DNA of 64,000 bases from Stenotrophomonas rhizophila (GCF_001704155.1 NZ_CP016294.1:3097501-3161500); one strand, 5' to 3'. Positions 36,949-46,922 are shown, counted from the stretch's first letter. Numbers and translations: made by a program. The notes: generated by a model not told the origin, from the letters alone.

Positions 36949-37692
36949 ATGCTTCCTGCTTCCCCTGCACTTGTCCCGCTTGCTTCCGATGCGCCCGCGC
37001 AGGCGTCCGGCTTCCTGCGCCGCCATCTCGGTTGGCCGCTGCTGGCCGTGCTGGCCGCCAGTGCCGTGCTGATGGCGGGCGGGGGTGACCAGTGGCTTGC
37101 GGACCAGCTGTACCGCATGGAAGGCCATCACTGGCTCCTGCAGAACGCATGGGCGACGAGCCAGCTGATCCACAAGGGTGGCAAGTGGCTGAGCGCAGCG
37201 GCAACGCTGCTGACCCTCGTGCTGTGCTTCCACGCCTGGCGCCACGAACGCGCGGCCGCATGGCGCTGGCCGCTGCTGTACCTGGTAATGGCCGTCGCGC
37301 TGGGCACCGGCGTGGTGTCGCTGCTGAAGTCGCTCACCAACATGGATTGCCCGTGGGACCTGGCGCGCTATGGCGGCCTGCGCGAGTACGTAGGCCTGTT
37401 CGCCTCCCGCCCGCACGACATGCCGCGCGGGGTGTGCTTCCCGGCCGGGCATTCCAGCGCCGGGTTTGCCTGGGTGAGCCTGTACTTCTTCGCGCTGCTG
37501 GTGCGCCCGGCATGGCGATGGCGTGGCCTTGCCGTGGGGCTGGTCGCCGGCGGCGTGTTCGGTGCCGCGCAGCAGCTGCGCGGCGCGCATTTCCTGTCGC
37601 ATGACCTGTGGACGCTGGCGACCTGCTGGACGGTGTCGCTGCTGTTGTTCCTGCTGGTACGCCGCATCAACGCCCGCGGAGTCCGCGCGTGA
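36949..37692 (+). CDS. PAP2-family membrane phosphatase
   Basis: Lipid phosphatase-like integral membrane protein of 247 residues with about six helices. The three phosphatase motifs are present in modified form: KSLTNMDCPWDL (motif 1), CFPAGHSS (motif 2, PAGH in place of PSGH) and RGAHFLSHDLW (motif 3, with the catalytic His and Asp). Relatives dephosphorylate lipid A, undecaprenyl pyrophosphate or phosphatidylglycerophosphate. It overlaps the next gene by four bases (GTGA) and therefore probably works with the EptA enzyme, perhaps on the same lipid. Confidence 0.88.
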   Translation: MLPASPALVPLASDAPAQASGFLRRHLGWPLLAVLAASAVLMAGGGDQWLADQLYRMEGHHWLLQNAWATSQLIHKGGKWLSAAATLLTLVLCFHAWRHERAAAWRWPLLYLVMAVALGTGVVSLLKSLTNMDCPWDLARYGGLREYVGLFASRPHDMPRGVCFPAGHSSAGFAWVSLYFFALLVRPAWRWRGLAVGLVAGGVFGAAQQLRGAHFLSHDLWTLATCWTVSLLLFLLVRRINARGVRA

Positions 37693-39341
37693 ACACCCTC
37701 GCATCGCGAGTGCCAGGCCTCTCCGCGTTCACCACCGTGCGCAACTGGCGCCCAACCTTGTCCACGGAAGTCCTGATCGCGCTCACCAGCATGTTCTTCG
37801 CGCTGGCCTGCAACGGCCTGTTCTGGCACAGCGCGATGGCCACCCATCCGGGAAGCCTGCGCTTCGGCCTTTCGCTGCTGTTGCTGCTGGTCGGCGCGCA
37901 CAGCCTGCTGATGGGACTGCTGGTGTGGCGCTGGAACGCCAAGGTGATGATCGGCGTGCTGCTGCTGGGCACGGCGATGGCCGCACATTACATGGGCAGT
38001 TACCACATCTACCTGGATGCGGACATGCTGCGCAACGTGCTGGCGACCGACCACAAGGAAAGCCGCGAACTGATCACTCCCAGCCTGATCGCCCCGCTGG
38101 TGCTGCTCGCGGCGCTGCCGATGGTCGTACTGTGGCGCTTGCAGCTGCTGCGCCGCAGCTGGGGCAAGGCACTGCTGTGGCGTGGCGGCTTCCTGCTGCT
38201 GTCGGCCGCCACCGCACTGGGCGGTTCGCTGCTGTCGTTCCAGGAAATGTCGGCGCTGATGCGCAACCAGCGCGAGGTGCGCTACCTGGCCACGCCGGGC
38301 AACTACCTGCTGGGCCTGCCCAAGGCGCTGCGCGGCGACAACCCGATCCAGCGCGCACCGAAGCTGCCGATCGGGTTGGATGCCAAGGCCACCCCGCGCG
38401 CGGCCGACAGCAGGCCGCGGCTGCTGGTGATCGTGATGGGCGAAACCGCGCGCGCGCAGAACTGGGGCTTGAACGGCTACGCGCGGCAGACCACGCCGCA
38501 GCTGGCGCAGACCAGCGCGATCAACTTCCCGGACATGCATTCCTGCGGTACCAGCACGGAAGTGTCGCTGCCCTGCCTGTTCTCGCCCTATGGCCGCCAC
38601 GATTACGATGAGAAGAAGATCCACGCGCACCAGTCGCTGCTGCACGTGCTCGACCACGCCGGCATCGGCACGCTGTGGCGCGACAACCAGTCCGGCTGCA
38701 AGGGCGTGTGCGAAGGACTGCCGATGCAGGCACTGGACGATGCAACGCATCCCACGCTGTGCGCCAACGGCCGTTGCATGGACGAGATCCTGATCGACAA
38801 CCTCGCCCAACAGGTCCGTGCAACGCCGGGCGACCGGGTGGTGGTGCTGCACCAGCTGGGCAACCACGGCCCGAGCTACTTCGAGCGCTACCCCACCCGC
38901 TTCCGCCACTTCACCCCGACCTGCGACACCCCGGACCTGGGCAAGTGCAGCCGCGAGGAAATCACCAACAGCTACGACAACGCGCTGCTGTACACCGACC
39001 AGCTGCTGGCCCACACCATCGGCACGCTGCAGGGCATGCAGGATTACGACACGGCGATGATCTATCTGTCCGACCATGGCGAATCGCTCGGCGAGAAGGG
39101 CCTGTACCTGCACGGGGTGCCGTACGCGATCGCCCCGCAGGAACAGACCCGGGTGCCGATGACGATGTGGTTCTCGCCCGGCTTCGCCGCCAGCCGCGGG
39201 CTGGACCTGGCCTGCGTGCGGCGGCGCGCCAGCCAGTACACGGACCATGACAACGTGTTCCCGTCGGTACTGGGCCTGATGCAGGTGAAGACCGCGCTGT
39301 ACGAGCGCGACCGCGACCTGTTCGCCGGCTGCGGGCGCTGA
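37689..39341 (+). CDS. eptA: Lipid A phosphoethanolamine transferase (EptA/MCR family)
   Basis: Inner-membrane enzyme of 550 residues with about five N-terminal helices and a periplasmic sulfatase-like domain. It transfers phosphoethanolamine to lipid A phosphates, which lowers binding of cationic peptides such as polymyxin. Zinc and nucleophile residues are readable: MGETARAQNW, CGTSTEVSLPCLFS (T290 the probable nucleophile), YLSDHGESLGE and YLHGVPYAIAP. Paired cysteines typical of the family are present (SGCKGVCEG, CANGRC). Start is the GTG overlapping the PAP2 stop. A chromosomal intrinsic gene rather than a mobile mcr, as no mobile element is nearby. Confidence 0.9.
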   Translation: MNTLASRVPGLSAFTTVRNWRPTLSTEVLIALTSMFFALACNGLFWHSAMATHPGSLRFGLSLLLLLVGAHSLLMGLLVWRWNAKVMIGVLLLGTAMAAHYMGSYHIYLDADMLRNVLATDHKESRELITPSLIAPLVLLAALPMVVLWRLQLLRRSWGKALLWRGGFLLLSAATALGGSLLSFQEMSALMRNQREVRYLATPGNYLLGLPKALRGDNPIQRAPKLPIGLDAKATPRAADSRPRLLVIVMGETARAQNWGLNGYARQTTPQLAQTSAINFPDMHSCGTSTEVSLPCLFSPYGRHDYDEKKIHAHQSLLHVLDHAGIGTLWRDNQSGCKGVCEGLPMQALDDATHPTLCANGRCMDEILIDNLAQQVRATPGDRVVVLHQLGNHGPSYFERYPTRFRHFTPTCDTPDLGKCSREEITNSYDNALLYTDQLLAHTIGTLQGMQDYDTAMIYLSDHGESLGEKGLYLHGVPYAIAPQEQTRVPMTMWFSPGFAASRGLDLACVRRRASQYTDHDNVFPSVLGLMQVKTALYERDRDLFAGCGR

Positions 39342-39417
39342 CGGGACCTGTGGCCCTTGCGGTGCGGCGGCGGCCCCACTAGCCTTCGCCGGTCTGTCAC
39401 CACCCAAGGATGTCCCC

Positions 39418-41391
39418 GTGAACCACCGCCCGCTCCTGCTGGCCCTGGCTGTCGGTGCTGCCGCACTGACGCTGGCGGCCTGCCAGAAGGAATCGTCCCC
39501 CACCACCGCACCGGCCGCAGGCACCACCGCGCCGACCGAGACCGCGGACCAGTTCATCGCCCGCGTCAACGCCGAGTACAAGGCCCTGTACCCGGAAATG
39601 ACCTCGGCGCAGTGGCTGTCGTCGACCTACATCAATGACGATTCCGAGCGCGTGGCGGCCAAGGCCAACGAACGCTGGCTGACCATCCTCAATGGCTGGA
39701 TCGCCCAGGCCGGCAAGTACGACGGCCAGCCGATGAGCGAGGACACCAAGCGCCAGATCCACCTGCTCAAGCTGATGACCGCCATGCCGGCCCCGCGCGA
39801 CCCGGCCAAGCTGGGCGAGCTGACCCGCATCGCCAGCCGCATGGAAGGCGCGTACGGCTCGGGCAAGTACTGCACCGACGAGGCCAACCCGGCCACCTGC
39901 CGCCAGCTCGGCGACCTGGAAGAAGTGCTGGCCAGCAGCCGCGACTACGACAAGCAGCTGGACGCCTGGCAGGGCTGGCACGGCACCACCAAGCCGATGC
40001 GCGCCGATTACCAGCGCTTCGTCGGCCTGGTCAACGAAGGCGCCAAGGAAATGGGCTTCGCCGATGCCGGGCAGATGTGGCGCAGCGGCTACGACATGCC
40101 GCCCGAGCAGATCGGCCCGGAAACCGACCGCCTGTGGGAACAGGTCAAACCGATGTACGAGCAGCTGCACTGCTACGCCCGCACCAAGCTGGACGGCACC
40201 TACGGCAAGGACAAGGCCGAAACCGAAGGCGGCCTGATCGCCGCGCACCTGCTGGGCAACATGTGGCAGCAGGACTGGTCCAACCTGTGGGACCAGCTTG
40301 AGCCGTACCCGGGCGCGGGCAGCCTGGACATCACCGCCGCGCTGGAAAAGCAGTACCAGGCGAACCTGAGCGGTGCGCTGGCCAAGGCCGGCGGCAGCAA
40401 CGCGAACGTGGAAGCGCTGTACAAGGCGCAGCGTGAGGCCGAACTGCGTACCGCCAAGCAGATGACCGAACGCGCGCAGGACTTCTACGTGTCGCTGGGC
40501 ATGCCGGCGCTGCCGAAGTCGTACTGGGACAAGACCCAGTTCATCAAGCCGCTGGACCGTGACGTGGTCTGCCACGCCAGCGCGTGGGACATGAACATGG
40601 AAGGCGACGTGCGTACCAAGATGTGCATCAAGCCGACCGAAGAAAACTTCACCACCATCTACCACGAGCTGGGCCACATCTATTACGACCTGGCCTACAA
40701 CCCGCTGCCGCCGCTGTTCCAGGGCGGTGCCAACGATGGCTTCCACGAAGCGATCGGCGACACCATCGTGCTGGCGATGACCCCGCAGTACCTGAACTCG
40801 ATCGGCCTGGTCGACAAGCCGCAGGAAAGCCGCGAGGCGACCATCAACGCGCAGATGCGCATGGCCCTGAGCGGCGTGTCGTTCCTGCCGTTCGGCCTGA
40901 TGATCGACCGCTGGCGCTGGGGCGTGTTCGATGGCTCGATCACCCCGGACCAGTACAACAAGGCCTGGTGGGACCTGAAGGCCAAGTACCAGGGCGTGGC
41001 CCCGGCCTCGGCGCGCGGCGAGGAGTTCTTCGATCCGGGCGCCAAGTACCACGTGCCGGGCAATACCCCGTACACGCGCTACTTCCTGGCGCGCATCCTG
41101 CAGTTCCAGTTCTACAAGGGCCTGTGCGACGCGGCCGGCTACAAGGGCCCGCTGCACCAGTGCAGCTTCTACGGCAACAAGGAAGCCGGCCAGAAGTTCT
41201 GGGCGATGCTGAGCAAGGGTGCCAGCCAGCCGTGGCAGGCCACGCTGAAGGAAATCACCGGCGGCGACAAGCTCGATGCCGGCCCGATGATCGAGTACTT
41301 CACCCCGGTCAACGAGTGGCTGAAGCAGCAGAACCAGGGCCAGATGTGCGGGTGGCAGCCGCCGGCGGCGGCGGCGCCGAAGGCCCCGTAA
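39418..41391 (+). CDS. M2-family peptidyl-dipeptidase (bacterial ACE-like lipoprotein)
   Basis: Zinc dipeptidyl carboxypeptidase of 657 residues, homologous to angiotensin-converting enzyme; a Xanthomonas enzyme of this family is biochemically known. The zinc site is H416-E-L-G-H420 in IYHELGHIYYDLAY, with the downstream glutamate ligand in NDGFHEAIGDTI. The N-terminus shows a lipobox LTLAAC, so it is probably a lipoprotein in the outer or inner membrane. The start codon is GTG. It stands alone, with a strong terminator 4 bases after the stop. Confidence 0.93.
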   Translation: MNHRPLLLALAVGAAALTLAACQKESSPTTAPAAGTTAPTETADQFIARVNAEYKALYPEMTSAQWLSSTYINDDSERVAAKANERWLTILNGWIAQAGKYDGQPMSEDTKRQIHLLKLMTAMPAPRDPAKLGELTRIASRMEGAYGSGKYCTDEANPATCRQLGDLEEVLASSRDYDKQLDAWQGWHGTTKPMRADYQRFVGLVNEGAKEMGFADAGQMWRSGYDMPPEQIGPETDRLWEQVKPMYEQLHCYARTKLDGTYGKDKAETEGGLIAAHLLGNMWQQDWSNLWDQLEPYPGAGSLDITAALEKQYQANLSGALAKAGGSNANVEALYKAQREAELRTAKQMTERAQDFYVSLGMPALPKSYWDKTQFIKPLDRDVVCHASAWDMNMEGDVRTKMCIKPTEENFTTIYHELGHIYYDLAYNPLPPLFQGGANDGFHEAIGDTIVLAMTPQYLNSIGLVDKPQESREATINAQMRMALSGVSFLPFGLMIDRWRWGVFDGSITPDQYNKAWWDLKAKYQGVAPASARGEEFFDPGAKYHVPGNTPYTRYFLARILQFQFYKGLCDAAGYKGPLHQCSFYGNKEAGQKFWAMLSKGASQPWQATLKEITGGDKLDAGPMIEYFTPVNEWLKQQNQGQMCGWQPPAAAAPKAP

Positions 41392-41393
41392 AC

Positions 41394-41426
41394 GAAAAAA
41401 ACCGGCCATTGGCCGGTTTTTTTTTG
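41394..41426 (+). terminator. Terminator of the M2 peptidase gene
   Basis: Perfect stem AACCGGCCA / TGGCCGGTT flanked by seven A and nine T residues, usable by both converging genes. Confidence 0.92.
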
Positions 41427-41438
41427 CGCGGTCGGTTG

Positions 41439-41825
41439 TCAGGATCTTGGTTTCAACGACGCGGCCAACTCGGTCTTGAACTGCTCGAAATCCTTGCCGT
41501 CGGCCTTGGCTTCGGCGTGCGCGGCGTCTTTCAATGCATCCGAATACACCAGGCGCACCGGCGTTCCCTGGCGCTCGTGCAGTTCGGCGGCCTGCATGAT
41601 CAGCGCCAGCACGCGGGCGGCGCTGGGGGTCTGCCCGGCGATACGGCCATCCATGCCCAGCACCCATTCGCCATCGCGGCGCACCACGCCGGCCAGCAGC
41701 GTGCGCTGCTGGTCGCGCAGTTCGGCATGGGGCTCCACCGGCGACGCGTTGGCCTTTTCACGATTGGCCGCTTCGGTTTCGCGGCGCTTGCGCAGGTCAC
41801 GGCGCAGCTTGGAGGTGGTCGACAT
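41439..41825 (-). CDS. Conserved hypothetical cytoplasmic protein (128 residues)
   Basis: I do not recognise a named family. The N-terminus is highly basic (MSTTSKLRRDLRKRRETEAANREKA) and may bind nucleic acid; the middle resembles a compact alpha/beta unit (LLAGVVRRDGEWVLGMDGRIAG). No signal peptide or membrane segment. It lies downstream of the exporter gene in the same direction (49-base gap) and ends at the shared terminator. Confidence 0.65.
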   Translation of the reverse strand: MSTTSKLRRDLRKRRETEAANREKANASPVEPHAELRDQQRTLLAGVVRRDGEWVLGMDGRIAGQTPSAARVLALIMQAAELHERQGTPVRLVYSDALKDAAHAEAKADGKDFEQFKTELAASLKPRS

Positions 41826-41874
41826 CAGCGGGACTTCCGGACTTCAACAGATGGGGAAAGGATAACGCACCGGC

Positions 41875-43098
41875 TCAGGCCAGGCCGGCCAGGGCCTCGC
41901 GGCGGCGTTCGCAGCGACGCTCCCAGAACCAGAAGCTGGCGCCGATGGCGAAGAAGCCGGCATAGCCCAGCGCCAGGTGCAGCGGGGTGTGGCTGAGCAT
42001 CGGCGACACCACCCCGGCCACCACGGTGTTGATCATCAGCTGCAGGAACATCTGCATCGACGAGGCAAGACCGCGCTGGTGCGGGTACATATCCAGCACG
42101 GCAAGCGCCAGGATCGGGAAGATCAGCGCCATGCCCACGCCACCGACGAAGATCGGCAGCACCGCCCAGGGCAGCGCGATCTGGTCCACCGCCAGCACAT
42201 AGGCCAGGTTGACCAGCGCCGATACCGCACACAGGCTGAAGCCGATCCCGACCTGGCGGGCGGCGGTCATCCGCCCGGCCATGCGCCCGGACAGGAACGA
42301 GCCCGTGGTCATGCCGCCGATGGTGGGAATGAACAGCCAGGCAAAACCGCCCTCGCCCAGCTGCAGGTGCTGCATCACGAACACCGGTGCCGAGGCGATG
42401 TACAGGAAAATGCCGGAGAAATTGAACGCACCGGCTGCCGCCAGGCGCAGCAGGCGCGGATTGGTGCCCATCTGCAGGTAGCTGCGCAGCAGCGCGCGGG
42501 TGGACAGCGGGGTGCGGGCTTCCACCGGGTGGGTCTCCGGCAGCCACTTGCCGGTGGCGGCGAGCAACACCAGCGCGAACACCACCAGGAACCAGAAGAT
42601 CAGCGGCCAGTCGCCGCCGCCGAGCAGGATCCAGCCGCCGATGATCGGCGCGATCGCCGGGGCGATGCCGAAGATCATCGAGACCTGGCTCATCAACCGC
42701 TGCGCGTCGGCGCCATGGTAGAGGTCGCGGATCACCGCGCGGCCGACGATCACGCCTACGCCGGCGGTGACGCCCTGCAGCGCGCGGAACACCAGCAGCG
42801 TGGTCAGGTCGCGCGACAGCGCGCAGCCGATCGAGGCGGCGATGAACAGCACCAGCCCCCCCAGGATCACCCGGCGGCGGCCGAACGCGTCCGACAGCGG
42901 GCCGTGCGCCAGGCTCATCAGGCCGTAGAACAGCAGGTACACGCTCACCGTCTGCTGCACCGCGACCTGGTCGACCTGCATGCGCTCGCCCAGCAGCAGG
43001 AACGCCGGGAAGATGGTGTCGATCGAGAACGGGCCGAACATGGCCAGGCCGGCAAGCAGCAGGGCCAGGCGGCGGTTGGAGGGCGGAGCGGGTGTCAT
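41875..43098 (-). CDS. Bcr/CflA-type multidrug MFS exporter
   Basis: Drug/H+ antiporter of the major facilitator superfamily (DHA1 group), 407 residues and 12 predicted helices. Motif A-like sequence GPLSDAFGRRRVILGG sits between helices 2 and 3, and the antiporter motif C-like GIAPAIAPIIGGWILLGGGDW is in helix 5. Relatives export bicyclomycin, chloramphenicol and other compounds; the substrate here is unknown. Divergent from the glycine riboswitch/gcvP unit. Confidence 0.88.
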   Translation of the reverse strand: MTPAPPSNRRLALLLAGLAMFGPFSIDTIFPAFLLLGERMQVDQVAVQQTVSVYLLFYGLMSLAHGPLSDAFGRRRVILGGLVLFIAASIGCALSRDLTTLLVFRALQGVTAGVGVIVGRAVIRDLYHGADAQRLMSQVSMIFGIAPAIAPIIGGWILLGGGDWPLIFWFLVVFALVLLAATGKWLPETHPVEARTPLSTRALLRSYLQMGTNPRLLRLAAAGAFNFSGIFLYIASAPVFVMQHLQLGEGGFAWLFIPTIGGMTTGSFLSGRMAGRMTAARQVGIGFSLCAVSALVNLAYVLAVDQIALPWAVLPIFVGGVGMALIFPILALAVLDMYPHQRGLASSMQMFLQLMINTVVAGVVSPMLSHTPLHLALGYAGFFAIGASFWFWERRCERRREALAGLA

Positions 43099-43269
43099 CG
43101 GGTCTTCCGTCAGCGGCCGTGCGAACGCACGGAAGGCGCCGGCCGCAGCCTGCGGTGGCGCCTGATGAATACGAGGATGCAGCCATGATAGGCCGTCCGC
43201 CTGCCTGGCACCATGCCCGGCGGCCGGTTATGACGCGGTCGGCGCCCCCTGTTCATGTGCCGGACGGGC

Positions 43270-43297
43270 GTTGTCGGCCGGGCCGCTGGGCTATAAT
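43270..43297 (+). promoter_or_regulatory. Probable sigma-70 promoter of the gcvP unit
   Basis: TATAAT at 43292-43297, with GTTGTC at 43270-43275, a 16-base spacer. It lies immediately before the riboswitch, as expected for the transcription start. Confidence 0.6.
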
Positions 43298-43308
43298 TCC
43301 CACGCTAC

Positions 43309-43493
43309 ATGGTGGGAGAAGCGGCGCTTTGTATTGAAGCACCCGCTGCCGAAGGCGCAACGCCCGTAATCGCTCAGGCCCGATACCACCCGCACCAAAA
43401 CTCTGGAGAGACCGGCCAGTGCCGGCGCCGAAGGGGCACGAAGCACGCAGCCGCGCGCTTTTAAACTCTCAGGCAAAAGGACAGAGGGGCACC
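43309..43493 (+). promoter_or_regulatory. Tandem glycine riboswitch
   Basis: Two consecutive aptamers with the conserved cores of the class. The first has CTGCCGAAGGCGCAAC at about 43354 and GCTCAGGCC at about 43372. The second has GCGCCGAAGGGGCACG at about 43425 and CTCTCAGGCAAAAGGACAGA at about 43467-43486. Glycine binding would turn on the downstream cleavage-system gene. The leader to the gcvP start is about 95 bases and no obvious terminator stem is visible. Confidence 0.92.
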
Positions 43494-43587
43494 CAGGAAG
43501 ACCGCAGGGTCCGGTGGATCGTTGTCGCCCATGACACGCCCCGTCCGCGCTTCCGAACGTGCGTGCCCACTCTTTTGGATGCCAGCC

Positions 43588-46458
43588 ATGTCCCAGAACA
43601 CCCCTACCCTGCGCGAGCTTGAACACCACCACGCGTTCGTTGAACGCCACATCGGCCCCAACGACGCCGAAATCGCGCAGATGCTCGACGTGGTCGGCCA
43701 CGCCTCGCTGGACGCACTGACCGACGCCATCGTGCCGTCGGGCATCAAGTCGCCGGCCGCGCTGGCGCTGCCCAGCTCGCTGACCGAAGTGGAAGCCCTG
43801 GCCAAGATCCGCACCATCGCCGAAAAGAACCAGGTGTTCCGCACCTTCATCGGCCAGGGGTACTACGGCACCCTCACCCCGAACGTCATCCTGCGTAACG
43901 TGCTGGAAAACCCGGCGTGGTACACCGCTTACACCCCATACCAGGCCGAGATCTCGCAGGGCCGCATGGAAGCGCTGATCAACTTCCAGACCCTGTGCGC
44001 CGACCTGACCGGCATGGAGATCGCCAACGCCTCGCTGCTGGATGAAGCCACCGCCGCGGCCGAAGCGATGACCCTGGCCAAGCGTTCGGCCAAGTCCAGG
44101 TCCGACACCTTCTTCGTGCACGACGCCGTGCACCCGCAGACGCTGGAACTGCTGCGCACCCGCGCCGAGCCGATGGGCATCGTGCTGCGCGTGGGCACCC
44201 CGGCCGAAGCCATGGAAGCCGAAGCCTACGGCGTGCTGCTGCAGTACCCCGATACCTTCGGCCACATCGGCGACTACAAGGCGCTGGCCGATGCCGTGCA
44301 TGCCCGTGGTGGCCTGGTGGCCGTGGCCACCGACCTGCTGGCGCTGACCCTGATTGCCGCCCCCGGCGAATGGGGCGCGGACATCGTGGTGGGCAACTCG
44401 CAGCGCTTCGGCGTGCCGTTCGGCTTCGGCGGCCCGCACGCGGCCTTCATGGCCTGCCGTGATGCCTACAAGCGTTCGATGCCGGGCCGCCTGATCGGCG
44501 TGTCGGTCGATGCGCAGGGCAATGCGGCCTACCGCCTCACCCTGCAGACCCGCGAACAGCACATCCGCCGCGAGAAGGCCACCTCCAACATCTGCACCGC
44601 GCAGGTGCTGCTGGCGGTCATGGCCTCGATGTATGCCGTGTACCACGGCCCGGAGGGCCTGACCCGCATCGCCCGCCGCACCCACCGCCTGGCCGCGATC
44701 CTGGCTGCCGCGCTGCGCACGGCCGGCATCAACGTCGGCGAGCAGTTCTTCGACACCCTGCACGTCAAGGACATCGACGCGACCGCGATCCATGCCAAGG
44801 CGGCCGCCGCCCGCATCAACCTGCGCGCGATCGACAGCGAAGCGGTCGGCATCAGCCTGGACGAAACCACCACCCGCGCCGACATCGTCGCGCTGGGCCA
44901 GCTGTTCGGTGCCAGCGTGGACGTGGAAGCACTGGACGCGGCCACCGCCGATGCCCTGCCGGCCGGCCTGGTGCGCACCAGCGCGTTCCTGACCCACCCG
45001 GTGTTCAACACCCACCACAGCGAACACGAGCTGCTGCGCTACCTGCGCTCGCTGGCCGACAAGGACCTGGCGATGGATCGCACCATGATCCCGCTGGGCA
45101 GCTGCACCATGAAGCTCAATGCCACCGCCGAGATGATCCCGGTGACCTGGCCGGAGTTCGCCAACATCCACCCGCTGGCCCCGGCCGACCAGGCCCTTGG
45201 TTACAAGGAACTGATCGACGGGCTGGAAGCGATGCTGGTCGAGTGCACCGGCTATGACGCGGTGAGCCTGCAGCCGAACTCCGGCGCGCAGGGCGAATAT
45301 GCCGGCCTGCTGGCGATCCGCGCCTACCACCGCTCGCGTGGCGAAGGCCATCGCGACGTCTGCCTGATTCCGGATTCGGCGCACGGCACCAACCCGGCCT
45401 CCGCGCAGATGTGCGGCATGAAGGTGGTGGTGACCAAGACCGACGGCAATGGCAACGTGGATGTGGAAGACATCCGCATCAACGCCGAGAAGTACAGCGA
45501 CCGCCTGGCCGCGATCATGATGACCTACCCCTCCACGCACGGCGTGTTCGAGGAAGAAGTGGTCGAGATCTGCGAGATCATCCACAAGCACGGCGGCCAG
45601 GTGTACACCGACGGCGCCAACATGAACGCCCTGGTCGGCGTGGCCAAGCCCGGCAAGTGGGGCTCGGACGTGTCGCACCTGAACCTGCACAAGACCTTCT
45701 GCATTCCGCATGGCGGCGGCGGCCCGGGCGTGGGCCCGTGCGCGGTCAAGTCGCACCTTGCCCCGTTCCTGCCGGGCAAGCTGGGCGACAACGGCCCGGT
45801 GGGCATGGTCAGCGCGGCCAGCTTCGGCAGCGCCTCGATCCTGCCGATCAGCTGGATGTACATCACGCTGATGGGCACTGAAGGCCTGCGCAAGGCCACC
45901 CAGGTGGCGCTGCTCAACGCCAACTACATCGCCAAGCGCCTGGCCCCGCACTTCAAGACGCTGTACACCGGCCGCAACGGGCTGGTGGCGCACGAGTGCA
46001 TCCTGGACGTGCGCCCGCTGGAGAAGACCTCTGGCGTGGGTGCTGAAGACGTGGCCAAGCGCCTGATCGACTTCGGCTTCCACGCCCCGACCCTGAGCTT
46101 CCCGGTCGCGGGCACGCTGATGGTGGAGCCGACCGAAAGCGAATCGCTGCACGAGCTGGACCGTTTCATCAACGCGATGATCCAGATCCGCGAGGAAATC
46201 GCCGCGATCGAAGACGGCCGCCTGGACCGCGAGGACAACCCGCTCAAGCATGCACCGCACACTGCGACCGCGGTGTCGGCCAGCGAGTGGTCGCACGCCT
46301 ACCCGCGCGAACTGGCCGCCTTCCCGCTGGCCAGCCTGCGCCAGCAGAAGTACTGGCCGCCGGTGGCACGCGTGGACAACGTCTACGGCGACAAGAACGT
46401 GATGTGCGCCTGCATCCCGGTCGACGCGTACAAGGAAGACGAGGGCGTGGAGGTCTGA
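43588..46458 (+). CDS. gcvP: Glycine dehydrogenase (decarboxylating), P protein
   Basis: PLP enzyme of the glycine cleavage system, 956 residues, in the fused single-chain form. It decarboxylates glycine and passes the aminomethyl group to the lipoyl H protein. The N-terminus [17 protein letters not shown] is diagnostic. The PLP lysine is K702 in [18 protein letters not shown]. The start [14 protein letters not shown] is preferred; an ATG three codons earlier is possible. gcvT and gcvH are not adjacent, so the gene is expressed alone under the riboswitch. Confidence 0.97.
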   Translation: MSQNTPTLRELEHHHAFVERHIGPNDAEIAQMLDVVGHASLDALTDAIVPSGIKSPAALALPSSLTEVEALAKIRTIAEKNQVFRTFIGQGYYGTLTPNVILRNVLENPAWYTAYTPYQAEISQGRMEALINFQTLCADLTGMEIANASLLDEATAAAEAMTLAKRSAKSRSDTFFVHDAVHPQTLELLRTRAEPMGIVLRVGTPAEAMEAEAYGVLLQYPDTFGHIGDYKALADAVHARGGLVAVATDLLALTLIAAPGEWGADIVVGNSQRFGVPFGFGGPHAAFMACRDAYKRSMPGRLIGVSVDAQGNAAYRLTLQTREQHIRREKATSNICTAQVLLAVMASMYAVYHGPEGLTRIARRTHRLAAILAAALRTAGINVGEQFFDTLHVKDIDATAIHAKAAAARINLRAIDSEAVGISLDETTTRADIVALGQLFGASVDVEALDAATADALPAGLVRTSAFLTHPVFNTHHSEHELLRYLRSLADKDLAMDRTMIPLGSCTMKLNATAEMIPVTWPEFANIHPLAPADQALGYKELIDGLEAMLVECTGYDAVSLQPNSGAQGEYAGLLAIRAYHRSRGEGHRDVCLIPDSAHGTNPASAQMCGMKVVVTKTDGNGNVDVEDIRINAEKYSDRLAAIMMTYPSTHGVFEEEVVEICEIIHKHGGQVYTDGANMNALVGVAKPGKWGSDVSHLNLHKTFCIPHGGGGPGVGPCAVKSHLAPFLPGKLGDNGPVGMVSAASFGSASILPISWMYITLMGTEGLRKATQVALLNANYIAKRLAPHFKTLYTGRNGLVAHECILDVRPLEKTSGVGAEDVAKRLIDFGFHAPTLSFPVAGTLMVEPTESESLHELDRFINAMIQIREEIAAIEDGRLDREDNPLKHAPHTATAVSASEWSHAYPRELAAFPLASLRQQKYWPPVARVDNVYGDKNVMCACIPVDAYKEDEGVEV

Positions 46459-46478
46459 TCCTCCTGCCTGGCTGAAAC

Positions 46479-46508
46479 GAAACGGCCCGCGAAAGCGGGC
46501 CGTTTTTG
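46479..46508 (+). terminator. Terminator of gcvP
   Basis: Stem ACGGCCCGC / GCGGGCCGT with GAAA loop and a TTTTT run. The same stem recurs at 46924 and 47333. Confidence 0.9.
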
Positions 46509-46623
46509 CTTGGCCCGAGTTGGGCCAGCGCTGCCTGGAACGAACCCACATGCATGAAACATGGAAGCGCGGGCGCTGGACGGTTCGTAGCGTACAGGTC
46601 CTCTCACACTGGACCCGTTCCGC

Positions 46624-46881
46624 ATGATCCCAAAACTCGATACCAGCACCCCAAGCTCCGCGCCCATGCGAAGCCAAGCGAGCCAAGCCAGCGAGCAGGC
46701 GCCGATCACCCATGTGAACAACGTAGCGGCGGCCATGGCATTCGCGGCGGCGCCGCTGTACCGCACCTATACGTCCGAAGCCGACATGCCATGGTGCACC
46801 TTGGCGCAAAAATATCCAAACGTGAAAGAGTACGCTGTGGCGCTGAAAATGACCGAAGAGGCGCCCCCGGCGAAGTCATGA
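46624..46881 (+). CDS. Possible small hypothetical protein
   Basis: An 85-codon frame beginning MIPKLDTSTPSS, with a low-complexity Ser/Gln/Ala N-terminal third and a more ordered C-terminal half (PLYRTYTSEADMPWCTLAQKYPNVKEYAVALKM). No family recognised and no clear ribosome site. Codon use is less G/C-biased at third positions than in neighbours. Support is positional: it sits between the gcvP terminator and a second rightward terminator. Confidence 0.35.
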   Translation: MIPKLDTSTPSSAPMRSQASQASEQAPITHVNNVAAAMAFAAAPLYRTYTSEADMPWCTLAQKYPNVKEYAVALKMTEEAPPAKS

Positions 46882-46885
46882 CCCG

Positions 46886-46911
46886 GTAGTGCCGGCCATT
46901 GGCCGGCCCAG
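46886..46911. repeat. Single GTAG (SMAG-like) palindrome
   Basis: GTAG followed by GCCGGCCATTGGCCGGC, one base different from the unit at 31607, just after the small frame at 46624. Confidence 0.7.
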
Positions 46912-46922
46912 GCGGTAATGAC

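Noticed and set aside
37689..39341. Mobile mcr-type resistance gene
   Set aside because: The EptA gene lies in a native-looking operon without insertion sequences or plasmid traits; it fits an intrinsic chromosomal copy.
39397..41667. 756-codon frame opposite the M2 peptidase
   Set aside because: Antisense shadow crossing a strong terminator and another gene.
43291..46809. 1172-codon frame on the - strand opposite gcvP
   Set aside because: Shadow of gcvP caused by G/C third-position bias; His/Arg/Gln-rich composition, no domain, and it crosses the riboswitch.
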